Below are positions 1 to 6,558 of a DNA stretch of 13,436 bases, piece by piece. A model generated the notes under the pieces. That model saw nothing but the letters and a program-made list of their open reading frames with translations, was not told the DNA's origin and ran no database searches. This stretch comes from VGCC01 sp040381195 (lineage in GTDB: Bacteria > Actinomycetota > Actinomycetes > S36-B12): NCBI GenBank assembly GCA_040381195.1, contig JBEIHR010000051.1, positions 1 to 13,436 of the forward strand. Direction: 5' to 3'. The first letter of the stretch is position 1. The number at the start of each line of letters is the position of its first letter. The translations under genes and the position numbers were made by a program.

Positions 1-816
1 CAGGAACTCATCGGTCTGTGCGCCGCAGCCCTCGATGCCGGGGAGCCCGTCCGTGCCCGGCTTGCGATCCGGAACGTCAATCGCACCGTGGGGACCATGC
101 TCGGCTCGGAGGTGACCCGTCGCTTCGGGGGCTCCGGTCTCCCCGACGGAACCATCGACCTCACCTTCGTCGGCTCGGCGGGGCAGTCCTTCGGCGCATT
201 CCTGCCTACGGGCATCACGCTGCGTCTCGAGGGAGATGCCAACGACTACGTGGCGAAGGGGCTCTCCGGAGGACGTGTCATCGTGCGCCCGGATCGTGCG
301 GCGCCCTTTGCCGCGGAGGACAACATCATCGCCGGGAACGTCATCGGGTACGGGGCTACGAGCGGCGAGGTCTTCCTGCGCGGTGTCGTCGGCGAGCGCT
401 TCTGCGTTCGAAACTCGGGGGCGGTTGCGGTCGCCGAAGGAGTGGGAGACCACGGGTGCGAATACATGACAGGGGGAACCGTCCTCATTCTCGGGCCCAC
501 CGGTCGGAACTTCGGTGCGGGGATGTCGGGTGGCGTCGCATACCTGTATAAAGCCGATCCACGGCGGATCAACATGGCGATGGTCGACCTCGATCCGCTT
601 GAGGACGACGATGTCGCTCGCGTGCGCGCGCTCATCACGCGGCATGTGGAGGAGACAGGCTCCGCGCTGGGGCAGCGCATCCTGGACGACTTCGATCCGA
701 CCACTTTCGCGAAGGTGATGCCCCGTGACTACAAGCGGGTACTTACCCTGCGTGCGGAAGCGATCGCGCGTGGTGAAGACCCGGTGATGGCTGTTATGGG
801 AGGTATCCATGGCTGA
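1..816 (+). CDS. gltB: Glutamate synthase large subunit, C-terminal part (5' end outside window)
   Basis: This is the last 271 codons of the alpha subunit of NADPH-dependent glutamate synthase, a cytoplasmic iron-sulfur flavoenzyme that converts glutamine plus 2-oxoglutarate into two glutamates. The frame is open from base 1 to the TGA at 814-816. The visible part is the right-handed beta-helix GXGXG domain. It includes a segment reading AKGLSGGRVIV around residues 85-95 and repeated glycine-rich turns (IIAGNVIGYGATSG, EYMTGGTVLILG, NFGAGMSGG), which are characteristic of the GltS C-terminus. The full protein is usually about 1,500 residues, so the amidotransferase and FMN/3Fe-4S synthase domains lie upstream of the window. 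The last 8 bases overlap gltD, so the two subunits are probably translationally coupled. Identification is firm from the family motifs and from the neighbour. Confidence 0.96.
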   Translation, partial: QELIGLCAAALDAGEPVRARLAIRNVNRTVGTMLGSEVTRRFGGSGLPDGTIDLTFVGSAGQSFGAFLPTGITLRLEGDANDYVAKGLSGGRVIVRPDRAAPFAAEDNIIAGNVIGYGATSGEVFLRGVVGERFCVRNSGAVAVAEGVGDHGCEYMTGGTVLILGPTGRNFGAGMSGGVAYLYKADPRRINMAMVDLDPLEDDDVARVRALITRHVEETGSALGQRILDDFDPTTFAKVMPRDYKRVLTLRAEAIARGEDPVMAVMGGIHG

Positions 817-2260
817 TCCGCGCGGATTTCTCACGACACCCCGGCAGCTCCCGACCCGCCGGCCCGTCGATATTCGCATCCAGGACTGGCGCGAGGTCTA
901 CGAGGGCTTCAGCGCCAAGGAATTGGAGAAGCAGGCCGGTCGTTGCATGGACTGCGGCATCCCGTTCTGTCACAACGGATGCCCGCTCGGCAATTTGATC
1001 CCGGAATGGAACGATCTCGTCTACGACCGTGACTGGGGTCAGGCAATTGAGCGGCTGCACGCCACGAACAACTTCCCCGAGTTCACCGGCCGGCTCTGTC
1101 CGGCCCCGTGCGAGGCGGCATGCGTCCTCGGAATCAACGCGGAGCCCGTGACTATCAAGCAGGTCGAGGTGGCCATCGTCGATCGGGCCTGGGAATCGGG
1201 CTGGATCAGCCCCCAGCCACCGGAGAGCTTGAGTGGGCGCACCGTTGCGATCATCGGATCCGGTCCGGCGGGGCTTGCCGCCGCGCAGCAGTTGGCGCGT
1301 GCCGGACATACCGTCGCAGTCTTCGAACGCGCGGACCGTATCGGAGGGCTCCTTCGATACGGCATCCCGGAATTCAAGATGGAGAAGAGGCACCTCGATC
1401 AGCGCCTGGCGCAGCTGACCGCAGAGGGCGTCAAGTTCCGACCCAATACGGAAGTAGGCGTGGACATCACGGGCTCAGATCTCCGGCGCCGGTACGACGC
1501 GGTCATCGTGGCCGCGGGTGCAACCTCGTGGCGCGACCTCGATGTGCCTGGTCGCGATCTCGAGGGCGTGTACCAGGCAATGGAGTACCTACCGTGGGCG
1601 AACCGGGTGCAAGAGGGGGATCTGCACCAATCCCCGATCGATGTCGCCGGGGCGCACGTGGTGATCATCGGTGGCGGCGATACGGGGGCGGACTGCCTGG
1701 GAACCGCACACCGTCAGGGGGCAGCCTCGGTGACGCAGTTGGAGATCATGCCCAGACCCCCGGAAGAGCGACCAGGCTCGCAGCCCTGGCCGACCTACCC
1801 CATGGTGTACCGGACGTCGAGTGCACACGAGGAGGGTGGCGAGCGTGTATTCAGCGTCTCGACGGAGAGGTTCATCGGGGAGAACGGTCGGCTGACCGCC
1901 ATGGAACTCGTCGACGTCGAGATGCGCGATGGTGCGTTCGTTCCCGTCGAAGCGACTCGCCGCAGGATCCCTGCCGATTACGTCTTCCTGTCCATGGGTT
2001 TCGTCGGTCCCGAGCGCGGGGCACTCGCCGAACAACTCGGGCTTGAGTTCAACGCCCGTGGTGCGCTGGCCCGGCACGACGACTACTCGACGGACGTCGA
2101 GGGTGTGTTCGTGGCCGGGGATGCCGGACGTGGGCAGTCTCTGATCGTCTGGGCTATCGCGGAGGGACGCGCGGCGGCGGCATCGGTGGATCGGTACTTG
2201 ATGGGGAGCACCAACCTCCCCTCGCCCATCCGGGCAAGTGCCCGGCCGGTCACGGTGTGA
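809..2260 (+). CDS. gltD: Glutamate synthase small subunit (NADPH, FAD)
   Basis: This 483-residue protein is the beta subunit of glutamate synthase; it oxidises NADPH on FAD and passes electrons to GltB. The N-terminal cysteine-rich region has C46-x2-C49-x4-C54-x3-C58 and then C97, C101 and C105, the ligands expected for two [4Fe-4S] clusters. The FAD dinucleotide fold carries GSGPAG at 150-155, and the NADPH fold carries GGGDTGAD at 288-295. A GDAGRGQSLIVWAIAEGR segment near 437-454 closes the FAD site. Length matches the usual 470-490 residues. The ATG at 809 is supported by a strong Shine-Dalgarno GGGAGGT at 798-804 and by the short overlap with gltB. The stop codon lies inside a CRP-type operator that belongs to the next gene. 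Homologous small domains occur in dihydropyrimidine dehydrogenase, but the gltB neighbour settles the assignment. Confidence 0.97.
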   Translation: MADPRGFLTTPRQLPTRRPVDIRIQDWREVYEGFSAKELEKQAGRCMDCGIPFCHNGCPLGNLIPEWNDLVYDRDWGQAIERLHATNNFPEFTGRLCPAPCEAACVLGINAEPVTIKQVEVAIVDRAWESGWISPQPPESLSGRTVAIIGSGPAGLAAAQQLARAGHTVAVFERADRIGGLLRYGIPEFKMEKRHLDQRLAQLTAEGVKFRPNTEVGVDITGSDLRRRYDAVIVAAGATSWRDLDVPGRDLEGVYQAMEYLPWANRVQEGDLHQSPIDVAGAHVVIIGGGDTGADCLGTAHRQGAASVTQLEIMPRPPEERPGSQPWPTYPMVYRTSSAHEEGGERVFSVSTERFIGENGRLTAMELVDVEMRDGAFVPVEATRRRIPADYVFLSMGFVGPERGALAEQLGLEFNARGALARHDDYSTDVEGVFVAGDAGRGQSLIVWAIAEGRAAAASVDRYLMGSTNLPSPIRASARPVTV

Positions 2261-2271
2261 GCACACTCACT
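2256..2271. promoter_or_regulatory. Candidate CRP/GlxR-family operator upstream of pyk
   Basis: The sequence TGTGA-GCACAC-TCACT matches the cyclic-AMP receptor protein consensus TGTGA-N6-TCACA at nine of the ten defined bases. It overlaps the gltD stop codon. Its centre lies about 37 bp upstream of the pyk ATG, which is also the probable transcription start, so it covers the place where a -35 element would be. In actinobacteria such sites are bound by GlxR/Crp-type regulators. Seen directly: the match and the position. Inferred: that it binds a regulator and acts on pyk. The position suits either repression by occlusion or close-range activation, and the sequence does not decide which. Confidence 0.6.
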
Positions 2272-2288
2272 TTGTAATCGCTTACGGG

Positions 2289-2294
2289 TAGGCT
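2289..2294 (+). promoter_or_regulatory. Candidate -10 element for pyk (probable leaderless transcript)
   Basis: TAGGCT fits the actinobacterial -10 pattern TAnnnT and ends 6 bp before the pyk ATG at 2301. Transcription would therefore begin at or within a base of the A of the start codon, giving a leaderless mRNA, a common arrangement in actinobacteria. No convincing -35 hexamer lies 17-18 bp upstream (the place is occupied by the right half of the CRP-type site). The only Shine-Dalgarno-like string, GGAG at 2295-2298, is just 2 bases from the ATG and would be too close to work well. Confidence 0.5.
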
Positions 2295-2300
2295 GGAGCC

Positions 2301-3734
2301 ATGCGGCGGGCGAAAATCGTGGCAACGCTGGGCCCCTCGACCTCCACTCCCGAGTCGATCCAGGCGTTAGTGACCGCGGGCATGGACGTTGCCCGTCTCA
2401 ATCTCTCGCACGGCACCTGGGACGACCATCAGGCTGTCTACGACGCCGTGCGCCAGGCGTCCGATGCGTCGGGTCGCGGGGTCGGGATTCTCGTGGACCT
2501 CCAAGGCCCGAAGATCCGCCTCGGTCGCTTCGCCTCGGGTCCGGTCCTCCTGGAGCAGGGTGCGGAATTCATCGTGACCACCGAGGACGTCCCCGGCGAT
2601 GTGCACATGGTCTCCACCACGTATCAGGGCCTGCCGGGTGATGTCCGTCCCGGGGATCGAGTGCTCGTCGACGACGGTCGGGTCGAACTCGAGGTCACCG
2701 GTGTCGACGGCCCACGGGTGATCACGCGAGTGCTCGAGGGGGGTCGGGTCTCCGACCACAAAGGGTTCAACCTCCCGGGGGCGGCGATGAGTGTTCCCGC
2801 TCTCTCCGAGAAGGATCGCGAGGATCTGCGTTGGGCGCTTGCAACGGGCGCGGACATGATCGCGTTGTCCTTCGTGCGCAGTGCCGCGGACATCGATGAG
2901 GCACGGGTGATCATGGAGCAGGAGGGGGTTCGACTCCCGATCCTGGCCAAGGTCGAAAAGCCGCAAGCGGTGGAGAATCTCAAGGAAATCGTCGACACAT
3001 TCGACGGAGTCATGGTCGCCCGTGGTGACCTCGGCGTGGAGTTGCCCCTCGAGCAGGTGCCGCTGGTTCAGAAGAGGGCGATCCAGATGTGCCGAGAGGC
3101 GGGCAAGCCCGTCATCGTTGCGACACAGATGCTCGATTCCATGGTGACCGCCAACCGTCCCACGCGCGCGGAGGCCAGTGACGTCGCGAATGCGATCCTC
3201 GACGGTGCCGACGCACTCATGTTGTCGGGGGAGACGAGTGTCGGACAGCATCCGGCGCTGGTCGTCGAGACGATGTCGCGCATCATCGAGCACGTGGAGA
3301 AGGAAGCGCTGGGGGAGCTGCCCACGCTTCCGGATCTCGAACACGTGTCCACGGCGCGTGCCCTCACCCATGCCGCTGTGAACGTGGCCAGCGATATCCA
3401 GGCCACGCACCTGATCGCCTTCACCGAGACCGGGCGATCCGCACGCCTCATCTCACGGTGGCGCTCGCCGACCAAGTTGCTGGCCTTCACCCCGGACCCT
3501 CGGGTGCGGAGTCAATTGACCCTCGTCTGGGGGGTGGAGACCTTCCTCGTGCCCCCGGTTGCGCACACCGATGACATGGTCCGACATGTCGACAAGGCGC
3601 TGCTCGAGATCGGCCGCGCCACCATCGGGGAGCGCGTGGTGATCGTGGCGGGTGTGCCGCCTGGGATCCCTGGGACGACGAACGGCATGCGCGTGCACAA
3701 GATGGGGAGTGGCGGAACACCCAGCGGAGTGTGA
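2301..3734 (+). CDS. pyk: Pyruvate kinase
   Basis: This 477-residue protein matches bacterial pyruvate kinase, which transfers phosphate from phosphoenolpyruvate to ADP in the last step of glycolysis. Starting at the ATG, the N-terminus RRAKIVATLGPS is the canonical first strand. The substrate-binding ARLNLSHGT follows at 31-39. The mobile B domain runs from about residue 71 to 160. The active-site signature ILAKVEKPQAVENL at 214-227 contains the catalytic lysine K217. MVARGDLGVE (238-247), ATQMLDSM (274-281) and ALMLSGETSVG (305-315) are the usual metal, PEP and nucleotide motifs. The C-terminal domain from about 350 is the allosteric domain and ends in GTTNGMRVHKMG, the family's typical last strand. 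It has its own candidate promoter and operator in the 40-bp gap after gltD. It is followed by a 63-bp gap before pyrR, so it is probably a separate transcription unit. Confidence 0.97.
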   Translation: MRRAKIVATLGPSTSTPESIQALVTAGMDVARLNLSHGTWDDHQAVYDAVRQASDASGRGVGILVDLQGPKIRLGRFASGPVLLEQGAEFIVTTEDVPGDVHMVSTTYQGLPGDVRPGDRVLVDDGRVELEVTGVDGPRVITRVLEGGRVSDHKGFNLPGAAMSVPALSEKDREDLRWALATGADMIALSFVRSAADIDEARVIMEQEGVRLPILAKVEKPQAVENLKEIVDTFDGVMVARGDLGVELPLEQVPLVQKRAIQMCREAGKPVIVATQMLDSMVTANRPTRAEASDVANAILDGADALMLSGETSVGQHPALVVETMSRIIEHVEKEALGELPTLPDLEHVSTARALTHAAVNVASDIQATHLIAFTETGRSARLISRWRSPTKLLAFTPDPRVRSQLTLVWGVETFLVPPVAHTDDMVRHVDKALLEIGRATIGERVVIVAGVPPGIPGTTNGMRVHKMGSGGTPSGV

Positions 3735-3752
3735 TCGCCTAGGCTCAGGCGA
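3735..3752. other. Perfect 6-bp inverted repeat directly after pyk
   Basis: TCGCCT (3735-3740) and AGGCGA (3747-3752) are exact reverse complements around a 6-base spacer AGGCTC. The repeat begins at the first base after the pyk stop codon. It could form a short hairpin in RNA, but no run of T follows, so it does not look like an intrinsic terminator. It also covers a TAGGCT -10-like element, so it might instead be an operator over the pyr promoter. The symmetry is seen directly; any function is inferred. Confidence 0.35.
3740..3745 (+). promoter_or_regulatory. Candidate -10 element for the pyr operon
   Basis: TAGGCT is the same hexamer proposed for pyk and matches the TAnnnT pattern. It would start transcription near 3751-3753, giving a leader of about 46 bases that contains the whole PyrR-binding hairpin and the ribosome binding site. 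No good -35 hexamer is visible 17-18 bp upstream. The element also sits inside an inverted repeat, so this is a modest prediction. Read-through from pyk is the alternative. Confidence 0.35.
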
Positions 3753-3767
3753 CCGACAACCTTTAAG

Positions 3768-3785
3768 CCCGTCCCGTGAGGCGGG
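3768..3785 (+). promoter_or_regulatory. PyrR-binding RNA hairpin in the pyr leader
   Basis: The leader RNA can fold with CCCG (3768-3771) paired to CGGG (3782-3785), a bulged U at 3772, CC (3773-3774) paired to GG (3780-3781), and the terminal loop CGUGA (3775-3779). This is the shape of the PyrR-binding loop known from Bacillus pyr leaders, whose conserved core is UCCNGNGAGG. The match here, TCCCGTGAGG at 3772-3781, is complete. The two closing pairs next to the core are C-G and G-C instead of the consensus A-U and R-Y, which keeps the pairing. The 3' arm runs straight into the purine-rich ribosome binding site of pyrR. PyrR with UMP bound here should therefore block ribosome loading, the translational repression mechanism known in Mycobacterium smegmatis. 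There is no attenuator terminator with a T-run after it, so Bacillus-style transcription attenuation is unlikely. Confidence 0.85.
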
Positions 3786-3800
3786 GAAGGGAGTCCCGTG
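3782..3800 (+). promoter_or_regulatory. pyrR ribosome binding site with a possible alternative hairpin over the GTG start
   Basis: The purine run GGGGAAGGGAG at 3783-3793 is the pyrR Shine-Dalgarno region; its first part (GGGGAAGG) is 7 bases from the GTG at 3798. The CGGG at 3782-3785 forms the 3' arm of the PyrR-binding hairpin. It is equally able to pair with CCCG at 3795-3798, which includes the first base of the start codon. The octamer GTCCCGTG occurs twice, at 3771-3778 in the binding loop and at 3793-3800 across the start codon, and this repeat creates the two choices. A switch between the two folds is inferred, not shown. Confidence 0.5.
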
Positions 3801-4340
3801 GACTCTGCGCGCACCGTTCTCGACGACGCGGACATCTCCCGAGCCATCCGTCGAATCGCCCACGAGATCGTGGAGAGTGCCAAGGGCACCGAGTCGCTCG
3901 TGCTGCTCGGGATCCCCACCCGTGGTGCATATCTGGCCCGCCGTATCGCCGATGCGATCGCAGGCGTCGACGGGGCCGACGTCCCGTGCGGCACTCTCGA
4001 CATCACCCTGTACCGCGATGACCTCCGCCTGCGGGCGGTCCGACCCCTCGAGCCGACCTCCATCCCTGCCGAGGGCATCGACGGGCGCATTGTGGTGTTG
4101 GTCGATGACGTCCTGTACTCCGGGCGCACCGTGCGAGCTGCGCTCGATGCCCTGAACGACATCGGGCGCCCCTCCGCGGTCCGGCTCGCGGTCCTCGTCG
4201 ATCGCGGTCATCGTGAGCTGCCGATCCGCCCCGATTACGTCGGCAAGAACCTACCGACAGCCGTCAAGGAGAACGTGGCGGTGAAACTCCGCGAAGTGGA
4301 CGACCTCGACGCGGTTGAACTTTCGGAGGTGGGCGCATGA
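3798..4340 (+). CDS. pyrR: Bifunctional pyr operon RNA-binding regulator / uracil phosphoribosyltransferase
   Basis: This 180-residue protein is PyrR, a type I phosphoribosyltransferase-fold protein. With UMP or UTP it binds pyr leader RNA, and in many species it also makes UMP from uracil and PRPP. The PRPP-binding signature VVLVDDVLYSGRT lies at 99-111. GIPTRGAYLARRI (38-50), the LDITLYRDDL hood segment (67-76) and LVDRGHRELPIRPDYVGKNLPT (133-154) are all diagnostic of PyrR and separate it from ordinary UPRTases. Length is the usual 175-195. The GTG at 3798 is chosen because the protein then begins at the normal place and a purine-rich ribosome site lies just upstream. It is the first gene of the pyr operon and sits directly behind a matching PyrR-binding hairpin, so autoregulation is expected. 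Its TGA overlaps the pyrB ATG as ATGA. Confidence 0.97.
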   Translation: MDSARTVLDDADISRAIRRIAHEIVESAKGTESLVLLGIPTRGAYLARRIADAIAGVDGADVPCGTLDITLYRDDLRLRAVRPLEPTSIPAEGIDGRIVVLVDDVLYSGRTVRAALDALNDIGRPSAVRLAVLVDRGHRELPIRPDYVGKNLPTAVKENVAVKLREVDDLDAVELSEVGA

Positions 4341-5278
4341 GGCACCTGCTGTCCGCGGGTGAGCTCGACCACGATCAGGCGGTCCTGATCCTGGATACCG
4401 CGGCGGAACTCGGCTCCGTGACCGATCGGTCCATCAAGAAGCTGCCCACCCTGCGTGGGCGCACCGTGGTCAATCTCTTCTACGAAGACTCCACGCGCAC
4501 GCGCATCTCCTTCGAGGCGGCAGCCAAGCGACTGTCGGCTGATGTCCTGAACTTCACCGCCAAGGGATCCTCGGTGTCCAAAGGTGAGAGTCTCAAGGAC
4601 ACCGCGCTCACTTTGCAGGCGATGGGTGCCGATGCGGTGGTCCTGAGGCACGGATCCTCGGGTGCCGCACATCGTCTCGCGCATGCGGGCTGGATCGACG
4701 CGTCTGTGATCAACGCGGGTGATGGAACTCATGAGCACCCGACGCAGGCGCTCCTCGATGCCTTCACCATCCGGCGTCACCTTGCACCCGAGGGTGGGGA
4801 CCTCTCGGGGTTGTCGGTCGCGATCGTCGGCGACATCCTGCACAGCCGTGTGGCGCGCTCGAACGTTCTCCTGCTCACCACCCTCGGCGCTCGGGTGACC
4901 CTGGTCGCCCCACCCACCCTCATCCCGGTCGGGGTGGAGTCCTGGCCCTGCGAGATCTCCTACGAACTCGACCCGATCCTCGATTCGGTCGACGCGATCA
5001 TGATGCTGCGCGTGCAGTCGGAGCGGATGCAGGCGGCCTATTTCCCGTCGGCGCTGGAATACTCCCGGCTCTATGGCTTGGATGCGGCACGTCTCTCGCG
5101 ACTTCCCGAACATGCGATCGTCTTGCATCCGGGCCCGATGAACAGGGGGATGGAGATCTCCGCCGAAGTAGCCGACTCGCCGCGGGCCGTCATGGTCGAG
5201 CAGGTCACGAACGGTGTGAATGTCCGGATGGCCGTGCTCTACCTCCTGCTCGCGGGTGACGGGAAGGACGCGGCATGA
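4337..5278 (+). CDS. pyrB: Aspartate carbamoyltransferase catalytic subunit
   Basis: This 313-residue protein joins carbamoyl phosphate to aspartate, the committed step of pyrimidine synthesis. The carbamoyl-phosphate loop DSTRTRISFE is at 51-60. The mobile 80s loop SVSKGESLKDT at 79-89 carries the lysines that reach across the subunit interface. HPTQALLD (134-141) and the aspartate-domain VVGD-like strand VAIVGDILHSRVARSN (161-176) follow, and LHPGPMNRG (263-271) is present. Length fits the short class of catalytic chains. No regulatory pyrI is adjacent, so the enzyme is probably an unregulated trimer or a partner of the PyrC encoded next door. The start is well supported by GGAGGTG at 4325-4331, which lies within the end of pyrR. 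Both ends overlap neighbours by 4 bp (ATGA), implying translational coupling from pyrR and into pyrC. Confidence 0.97.
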   Translation: MRHLLSAGELDHDQAVLILDTAAELGSVTDRSIKKLPTLRGRTVVNLFYEDSTRTRISFEAAAKRLSADVLNFTAKGSSVSKGESLKDTALTLQAMGADAVVLRHGSSGAAHRLAHAGWIDASVINAGDGTHEHPTQALLDAFTIRRHLAPEGGDLSGLSVAIVGDILHSRVARSNVLLLTTLGARVTLVAPPTLIPVGVESWPCEISYELDPILDSVDAIMMLRVQSERMQAAYFPSALEYSRLYGLDAARLSRLPEHAIVLHPGPMNRGMEISAEVADSPRAVMVEQVTNGVNVRMAVLYLLLAGDGKDAA

Positions 5279-6558
5279 GCGTGGTCCTGCGCGGGGTTCG
5301 CCCCTATGGCGAAGAGCCTGCCGATCTGGTGCTCGACGACGGTCGGATCGCCGAGGTGTGCGCACCCGGTCGCGGTTCGGGCGGAGACGTCATCGATTGC
5401 GACGGACTCATCGGCTTGCCCGGCTTCGTGGACCTGCACACCCACCTGCGCGAACCTGGCAGGGAGGACGCCGAGACGATCGACACCGGGTCGCGCGCCG
5501 CTGCACTCGGTGGGTTCACCTGCGTGCATGCGATGGCGAACACCTCACCCGTTGCCGATACAGCAGGAGTGGTGGAGCAGGTCTGGCGCCTCGGACAGCG
5601 ATGTGGTCTCGTCGACGTGCGACCCGTGGGCGCGGTGACCGTCGGACTCGGGGGAGTGCAACTCTCCGAGATCGGCGCTATGGCGCACTCGGCCGCCGCG
5701 GTGCGCGTCTTCAGTGACGATGGGAAGTGTGTGCACGATCCGCTGCTCATGCGCCGGGCACTCGAGTACGTGAAGACCTTCGATGGTGTGGTCGCACAGC
5801 ATGCCCAGGACCCGCGCTTGACCGAAGACGCGCAGATGAACGAGGGTGCCTTGTCGAGTCGACTGGGCCTCGCCGGCTGGCCCGCGGTCGCGGAGGAGGC
5901 GATCATCGCCCGCGATGTCCTGCTCGCCGAGCATGTCGGCTCGAGACTCCATGTCTGCCATGTGTCCACCGCAGGCTCCGTCGAGGTTCTGCGATGGGCC
6001 AAGCAGCGGGGCGTCCCAGTGACCGCCGAGGTCACACCACATCACCTCCTGCTCACCGAGGAACTCATCGCGGGGTACGACCCCGTCTACAAGGTGAATC
6101 CGCCGTTGCGATCACGTGAGGACGTCGAGGCCCTGCGGCAGGCGGTGGCCGATGGGACGATCGATGCGATCGCCACGGATCATGCCCCGCATCCGCGGGA
6201 GGACAAGGACTGCGAGTGGGCCGCCGCCGCGATGGGCATGCTCGGTCTCCAGACGGCCTTCGGCGTCGTCGTCGAGACCCTGGTCGCGACCGGACTCCTG
6301 ACGTTGCGACAGGTCGCCGAACGGATGTCACATGCCCCGGCGCGCATAGGTCGGGTGGCGAACCAGGGCGGGGACCTCACGCCCGGCGCGCCCGCCAACG
6401 TCACTGTCGTGGACACCACCTCTCGTGCGGAAGTGCGTGCCCGAGACCTCGCCTCCAAGAGCAGCAATTCGCCCTACCTGGGCATGACGCTTCCCGGCCG
6501 CGTGTGGCACGTCGCGTATCAGGGTCGACTGACTGTCCGTGATGGGGTGGTCGCGTGA
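5275..6558 (+). CDS. pyrC: Dihydroorotase
   Basis: This 427-residue amidohydrolase cyclises carbamoyl aspartate to dihydroorotate. The metal-binding DLHTHLREPG gives H55 and H57. VFSDDGK supplies the aspartate ligand (D149 by spacing to the other ligands). H176 in AQHAQD, H229 in HVCHVSTAG, and D302 in ATDHAPH complete the set. The ligand spacing agrees with the long (class I) bacterial dihydroorotases of Bacillus, in which an aspartate bridges the metals in place of a carboxylated lysine. NPPLRS (275-280) is the substrate-contact segment typical of active enzymes, so this is not an inactive PyrC-like scaffold protein. The ATG is preceded by GGGAAGGA at 5261-5268 and overlaps the pyrB stop as ATGA. 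No membrane gene separates it from carA, unlike the Mycobacterium tuberculosis operon. Confidence 0.97.
   Translation: MSVVLRGVRPYGEEPADLVLDDGRIAEVCAPGRGSGGDVIDCDGLIGLPGFVDLHTHLREPGREDAETIDTGSRAAALGGFTCVHAMANTSPVADTAGVVEQVWRLGQRCGLVDVRPVGAVTVGLGGVQLSEIGAMAHSAAAVRVFSDDGKCVHDPLLMRRALEYVKTFDGVVAQHAQDPRLTEDAQMNEGALSSRLGLAGWPAVAEEAIIARDVLLAEHVGSRLHVCHVSTAGSVEVLRWAKQRGVPVTAEVTPHHLLLTEELIAGYDPVYKVNPPLRSREDVEALRQAVADGTIDAIATDHAPHPREDKDCEWAAAAMGMLGLQTAFGVVVETLVATGLLTLRQVAERMSHAPARIGRVANQGGDLTPGAPANVTVVDTTSRAEVRARDLASKSSNSPYLGMTLPGRVWHVAYQGRLTVRDGVVA

Noticed and set aside
2255..2266. GTGT-GAGC-ACAC inverted repeat as a gltD terminator
   Set aside because: The stem is only 4 bp and no T-run follows. 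The symmetry is better explained as part of the CRP-type operator.
3730..3745. A second CRP-like half-site (TGTGA at 3730-3734) before pyrR
   Set aside because: Only the left half matches. The partner half reads AGGCT, so there is no dyad of the CRP type.
3735..3797. A Bacillus-style antiterminator/terminator attenuator before pyrR
   Set aside because: The whole gap is 63 bp, with no long terminator stem and no T-tract. Only the PyrR loop and the ribosome site fit.
3453..5365. Minus-strand open frames of about 250 and 376 codons opposite pyk, pyrR and pyrB
   Set aside because: They span the intergenic leader and several conserved genes, have shadow-like composition and show no family motif.
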